64,000 nt of DNA from positions 1,984,001-2,048,000 of the forward strand of contig NZ_CP026372.1 of the NCBI RefSeq assembly GCF_002953135.1. Reading direction: 5' to 3'. The notes beneath the pieces are model-generated. The model was not told the origin of the DNA. It saw only the letters and a program-made list of their open reading frames with translations, and made no database searches. Each line of letters begins with the position of its first letter. The first letter of the stretch is position 1. Positions 60,658 through 64,000 of the stretch are shown here, in pieces. The stretch is from Sphingobium sp. SCG-1. GTDB lineage: Bacteria > Pseudomonadota > Alphaproteobacteria > Sphingomonadales > Sphingomonadaceae. Position numbers and translations under genes: made by a program.

Positions 60658-63261
60658 ATGAACCAGCCTGCCACCGCCCAATTCGTCAATATAGGCGAGC
60701 GCACGAACGTCACCGGATCGGCGAAGTTCAAGAAGCTCATCATGGCGGGCGACTATACGGCCGCCGTCGAAATCGCGCGGCAGCAAGTGGAGAGCGGCGC
60801 GCAGATCGTCGACGTCAACATGGACGAAGGCCTGCTCGACGCCGAGTTCGCAATGACGACGTTCCTCAAGCTGATCGCGGCCGAACCGGACATCGCCCGC
60901 GTCCCGCTGATGGTCGATAGCTCGAAATGGAGCGTGATCGAGGCGGGGCTAAAATGCGTGTCCGGCAAGCCTATCGTCAATTCGATCAGCATGAAGGAAG
61001 GCGAGGAGGCTTTCCTGCATCATGCGCGCCTCTGCATGGCGTATGGCGCTGCCGTGGTCGTGATGGCGTTCGATGAAGTGGGCCAAGCGGACACCAAGGA
61101 ACGCAAAGTCGAAATCTGCGGCCGCGCGTACGACTTGCTGACCGGCATCGGCTTTCCGCCCGAAGACATCATCTTCGATCCCAACATCTTCGCCGTCGCA
61201 ACCGGCATTGACGAGCATCGCCGTTACGCCATCGACTTCATCGAGGCATGCCGCGAGATCAAGGTGCGCTGCCCGCACTGCCATATCTCGGGCGGCGTCT
61301 CGAACCTGTCGTTCAGCTTCCGCGGCAACGAACCCGTCCGCCGCGCGATGCACAGCGTCTTCCTCTACCACGCCATTCAGGCGGGCATGGACATGGGCAT
61401 CGTCAATGCGGGCCAGCTCGACGTATATGACGCCATCGATGCGGAACTGCGTGAGGCGTGTGAAGACGTCATCTGGGACAAGCGCGAAGACTCTACTGAT
61501 CGCCTGATCGCGCTGGCCGAGAAATATCGCGGTACCGACGCGGTTGCCGAAAAAGCCGCCGAGGAATGGCGCGGATGGGTGGTCGAAAAGCGCCTCGAAC
61601 ATGCGCTCGTCAAGGGCATCGACATGTATGTCGTCGACGACACTGAGGAAGCGCGATTGCGGTTCGCCAGGCCCATCGAAGTCATCGAAGGTCCGTTGAT
61701 GGACGGCATGAATGTTGTCGGCGACCTGTTCGGATCGGGCAAGATGTTCCTGCCGCAGGTCGTGAAATCCGCGCGCGTGATGAAGAAAGCCGTCGCGCAT
61801 CTGCTCCCTTACATTGAGGCCGCGAAGGAACCCGGCGCCAAGGGCAAGGGCAAGATCATCATGGCGACCGTCAAGGGTGACGTGCATGATATCGGCAAGA
61901 ACATCGTCGGCGTGGTGCTTCAGTGCAATGGCTTCGATGTAGTCGATCTGGGCGTCATGGTGCCCTGGACGACGATCCTTCAGGCGGCGAACGAGAATAA
62001 TGCGGACATGATCGGTCTGTCCGGACTAATCACGCCGTCGCTGGACGAGATGGTCACGGTCGCCGAGGAGATGCAGCGTTCCGGCATGACGATGCCGTTG
62101 CTGATCGGCGGCGCGACTACGTCGAAGGTGCATACCGCGTTGCGTATCGCGCCGGCTTTCACTGGGCCGGTCGTGCATGTTCTCGATGCCAGCCGCGCCG
62201 TGGGTGTCGCAACCGCACTCGTGAGCGATACCCAGCGTGACGATTTCGTGGCGAAGGTCGCCGATGAGTATGAGCATGTCCGCATCGCCCGCGCGGGCAA
62301 GGCGCAGAGCGCGCTCATCAGTATAGAAGACGCCCGCGCCAATGCATTCGAGATTGACGAGGCGCTGAAGCCGCCGCCGCCGATCAATCCTGGCGTCCAT
62401 GCCTTCCCCAATTGGGACTTGGCGGACCTGCGCGAGTATATCGACTGGACGCCATTCTTCCGCGCCTGGGAGTTGGCGGGCAATTATCCCGCTATCCTGA
62501 CCGATCCGGTTGTCGGCGAAAGCGCGAGCAGCCTGTTTGCCGATGCGCAGAAGATGCTCGATCGGATCATCGAGGAGAAGTGGCTGGTCGCTAAGGGCGT
62601 CGCTGCGCTTTGGCCGTGCCGCCGTGAGGGCGACGATGTCATCATCCATGTCGAGGATGAGAAGCATATCCGCATGCCGTTCCTGCGCCAGCAGATCGCC
62701 AAGCGGGAAGGCCGGGCCAATATGTGCCTGGCCGACTTCATCAGCCATGACGGCGATTGGATCGGAGGATTTGCGGTAACGACAGGACATGGCATCGAGC
62801 CGCACCTCGCCAATTTCAAAGCGCATTACGACGATTATTCGGACATCCTGTTGAAGGCTTTGGCGGACCGTCTGGCCGAAGCCTTCGCCGAGCGGCTACA
62901 CAAGCATGTCCGCACCGATCTGTGGGGCTATGCGGCGGGCGAGCAGCTCGACAATGAAGCGCTGGTGCGCGAGCAATATCGCGGTATTCGCCCTGCGCCG
63001 GGCTATCCTGCCTGTCCGGATCACAGCCAGAAGCCGATATTGTTCAAGATGTTGGACGCGGTTCATAACACCGGCATCACGCTCACCGACAGCTTTGCGA
63101 TGCTCCCAACGGCGGCGGTCAGCGGCTTCTACTTCGGTCATCCGCAGTCGGAATATTTCGGCGTCGCGCGCGTTGGCCGCGATCAGCTTGAGGAATATGC
63201 GACACGGCGGGGCGTTGATGTGCCGACTGCCGAGCGCTGGCTGCGCCCCAATCTCGACTAG
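60658..63261 (+). CDS. metH: Methionine synthase, folate/cobalamin/reactivation part (split MetH, C-terminal)
   Basis: An 867-residue protein with the remaining MetH domains in order: the methyl-THF barrel (FVNIGERTNVTGSAKF at the start), the cobalamin cap and B12-binding domain with the DxHxxG motif in KGDVHDIGKN (His410), and the S-adenosylmethionine reactivation domain with RANMCLADFIS and RGIRPAPGYPACPDH near the C-terminus. Together with the preceding gene it makes a full MetH; split forms are known in sphingomonads and related groups. No B12 riboswitch is evident, and control probably comes from the operon's regulator. Confidence 0.95.
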   Translation: MNQPATAQFVNIGERTNVTGSAKFKKLIMAGDYTAAVEIARQQVESGAQIVDVNMDEGLLDAEFAMTTFLKLIAAEPDIARVPLMVDSSKWSVIEAGLKCVSGKPIVNSISMKEGEEAFLHHARLCMAYGAAVVVMAFDEVGQADTKERKVEICGRAYDLLTGIGFPPEDIIFDPNIFAVATGIDEHRRYAIDFIEACREIKVRCPHCHISGGVSNLSFSFRGNEPVRRAMHSVFLYHAIQAGMDMGIVNAGQLDVYDAIDAELREACEDVIWDKREDSTDRLIALAEKYRGTDAVAEKAAEEWRGWVVEKRLEHALVKGIDMYVVDDTEEARLRFARPIEVIEGPLMDGMNVVGDLFGSGKMFLPQVVKSARVMKKAVAHLLPYIEAAKEPGAKGKGKIIMATVKGDVHDIGKNIVGVVLQCNGFDVVDLGVMVPWTTILQAANENNADMIGLSGLITPSLDEMVTVAEEMQRSGMTMPLLIGGATTSKVHTALRIAPAFTGPVVHVLDASRAVGVATALVSDTQRDDFVAKVADEYEHVRIARAGKAQSALISIEDARANAFEIDEALKPPPPINPGVHAFPNWDLADLREYIDWTPFFRAWELAGNYPAILTDPVVGESASSLFADAQKMLDRIIEEKWLVAKGVAALWPCRREGDDVIIHVEDEKHIRMPFLRQQIAKREGRANMCLADFISHDGDWIGGFAVTTGHGIEPHLANFKAHYDDYSDILLKALADRLAEAFAERLHKHVRTDLWGYAAGEQLDNEALVREQYRGIRPAPGYPACPDHSQKPILFKMLDAVHNTGITLTDSFAMLPTAAVSGFYFGHPQSEYFGVARVGRDQLEEYATRRGVDVPTAERWLRPNLD

Positions 63262-63273
63262 GCATTGCTCCCA

Positions 63274-63297
63274 ATGGTTAACAGGAAAGATGGTTAA
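63274..63297 (+). promoter_or_regulatory. Direct repeat of ATGGTTAA (CtrA half-site-like) upstream of the beta-helix gene
   Basis: ATGGTTAA occurs at 63274-63281 and again at 63290-63297, exactly 16 bases apart. Its complement TTAACCAT is the 8-base CtrA motif described in Caulobacter. Whether CtrA binds such pairs here is unknown. The repeats lie 42 bases before the ATG at 63339. Confidence 0.4.
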
Positions 63298-63338
63298 GTC
63301 ATTGGATAGGAACTGACATCACGCGCTATGGTGGCGAC

Positions 63339-64000
63339 ATGAAATTGCCAGCCATAGCCCTTGTGATCGTCACGGCCCTCGCCTCCACTGCGCTAGCGCA
63401 ACAGCGGAGCGGTCCCTTCGTCGTAGCGGAGAGCGGAAGCGGGTTCGGCAGTCTGGCAGACGCCGTCACTGCCATTGGCGGCGGTTCCGGCACGATCGTC
63501 ATTGCACCGGGCACCTATCGCGACTGCGCGGTGCAGACCGAAGGCGCGATCACCTATCGCTCCGCCACGCCCGGCAAGGCGATCTTCGACGGCGGCATTT
63601 GCGAGGGCAAGGCGGCGCTCGTCCTGCGCGGACAGTCCGCCAGCGTGGACGGGATCATCTTCCAGAACATGCGCGTGCCCGACGGCAACGGTGCGGGCAT
63701 CCGCCTTGAAAAGGGCGATCTCACCGTCGACAACAGCCTGTTCCGCAATAGCGAGGAGGGCATCCTCAGCGCTGACGATCAGGCCCACACCGTCCGCATC
63801 GACCGCTCGACCTTCTCACACCTCGGACGCTGTGATCGCGATCTGGATTGCGCGCACGGCATCTACATTGGCCAATATGGCAGCCTCACCGTCACGCGCT
63901 CGCGCTTCGAAGCCGGCAATGGCGGCCATTATCTGAAAAGCCGCGCCGCCCGTGTGACGATCCGCGACAACAGCTTCGATGATAGCAAAGGCCACCTCAC
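63339..64000 (+). CDS. Secreted right-handed beta-helix protein (3' end outside window)
   Basis: The ORF runs off the window after 220 codons. A signal peptide (AIALVIVTALASTALAQ) is followed by FVVAESGSGFGSLADAV, GSGTIVIAPGTYRDC and then many beta-helix turns such as VDGIIFQNMRVPDGNG, LTVDNSLFRNSEEGI and VRIDRSTFSHLGRCD. This is the pectate-lyase/DUF1565-like parallel beta-helix architecture, often a polysaccharide-binding or lyase protein. No catalytic site can be assigned from the visible part. It is preceded by the ATGGTTAA pair. Confidence 0.85.
   Translation, partial: MKLPAIALVIVTALASTALAQQRSGPFVVAESGSGFGSLADAVTAIGGGSGTIVIAPGTYRDCAVQTEGAITYRSATPGKAIFDGGICEGKAALVLRGQSASVDGIIFQNMRVPDGNGAGIRLEKGDLTVDNSLFRNSEEGILSADDQAHTVRIDRSTFSHLGRCDRDLDCAHGIYIGQYGSLTVTRSRFEAGNGGHYLKSRAARVTIRDNSFDDSKGHL

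Noticed and set aside
1..64000. CRISPR arrays, rRNA, tRNA, integrases, toxin-antitoxin or phage genes
   Set aside because: I looked for regular repeats, T-arm-like motifs and marker proteins on both strands and saw none. TTCGAATC at about 33890 is inside the LysR gene.

Overview
The window reads as chromosomal DNA of a GC-rich alphaproteobacterium, most likely a sphingomonad (Sphingobium/Sphingomonas type). This rests on the gene set and protein sequences: a CcrM-type adenine methylase, a PrsK/PrsR/PrsT set of the XrtA (exosortase) type, methionine synthase split into two genes, a PaoABC-type molybdenum aldehyde oxidoreductase and EcfG-type promoter signatures. No database search was possible, so the genus is inference.

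Layout. 1-8.0 kb: end of the spc ribosomal operon (rpsE tail, rpmD, rplO, secY, adk), then an NADP glutamate dehydrogenase and a 61-residue protein, then the alpha operon (rpsM, rpsK, rpoA, rplQ). Several hairpins lie between these genes. 8.0-12.5 kb: a secreted prolyl oligopeptidase, a secreted unknown protein and guaA. 12.5-18.6 kb: a worn accessory region immediately after guaA. It holds a frameshifted transglutaminase-like gene, small unknown genes, a GT4/GH13 sugar operon, a truncated zinc-ribbon gene, a wrecked IS630 transposase and the C-terminal half of a metallo-beta-lactamase-fold gene.

18.6-24 kb: a secreted S10 carboxypeptidase, then a large-subunit catalase coupled to an ankyrin protein, and a DUF72 gene. 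24-29.5 kb: two divergent molybdoenzyme operons (PaoABC-like aldehyde oxidoreductase and SorAB-like sulfite dehydrogenase). 29.5-33.8 kb: a trehalose operon (otsB, GH15, otsA), perhaps led by a 49-residue protein. 33.8-38.6 kb: a GcvA-like regulator, a secreted M20 amidohydrolase, small proteins, an autoregulated-looking XRE/ScfR-type regulator, and a 49-residue membrane protein behind a perfect-looking EcfG promoter.

38.7-45.5 kb: exopolysaccharide glycosyltransferase plus prsK-prsR-prsT. prsR carries a one-base loss in a G run that splits its AAA+ domain. 45.5-52.4 kb: a GntR regulator, a nitroreductase, a translationally coupled operon of a POT peptide transporter and two secreted amidohydrolases (the second lacking its first metal-binding HxH motif), and an AGCS amino-acid symporter. 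52.4-56.9 kb: glmM, a DUF1272 gene, thiD, rnhB and ccrM, the last behind a cluster of five GANTC sites. 56.9-63.3 kb: two small lipoproteins, then a coupled methionine operon (ArsR/methyltransferase regulator, metF, metH-N, metH-C) with a palindrome directly at the regulator's start. 63.3 kb to the end: a secreted beta-helix gene cut by the window edge.

I saw no rRNA, tRNA, CRISPR array, integrase or phage genes. The most interesting items are the EcfG-controlled membrane miniprotein, the POT/amidohydrolase operon with its apparent pseudoenzyme, the prsR frameshift, the palindrome at the methionine regulator start, and the decayed tract beside guaA. None amounts to a clearly new defence or mobile system.
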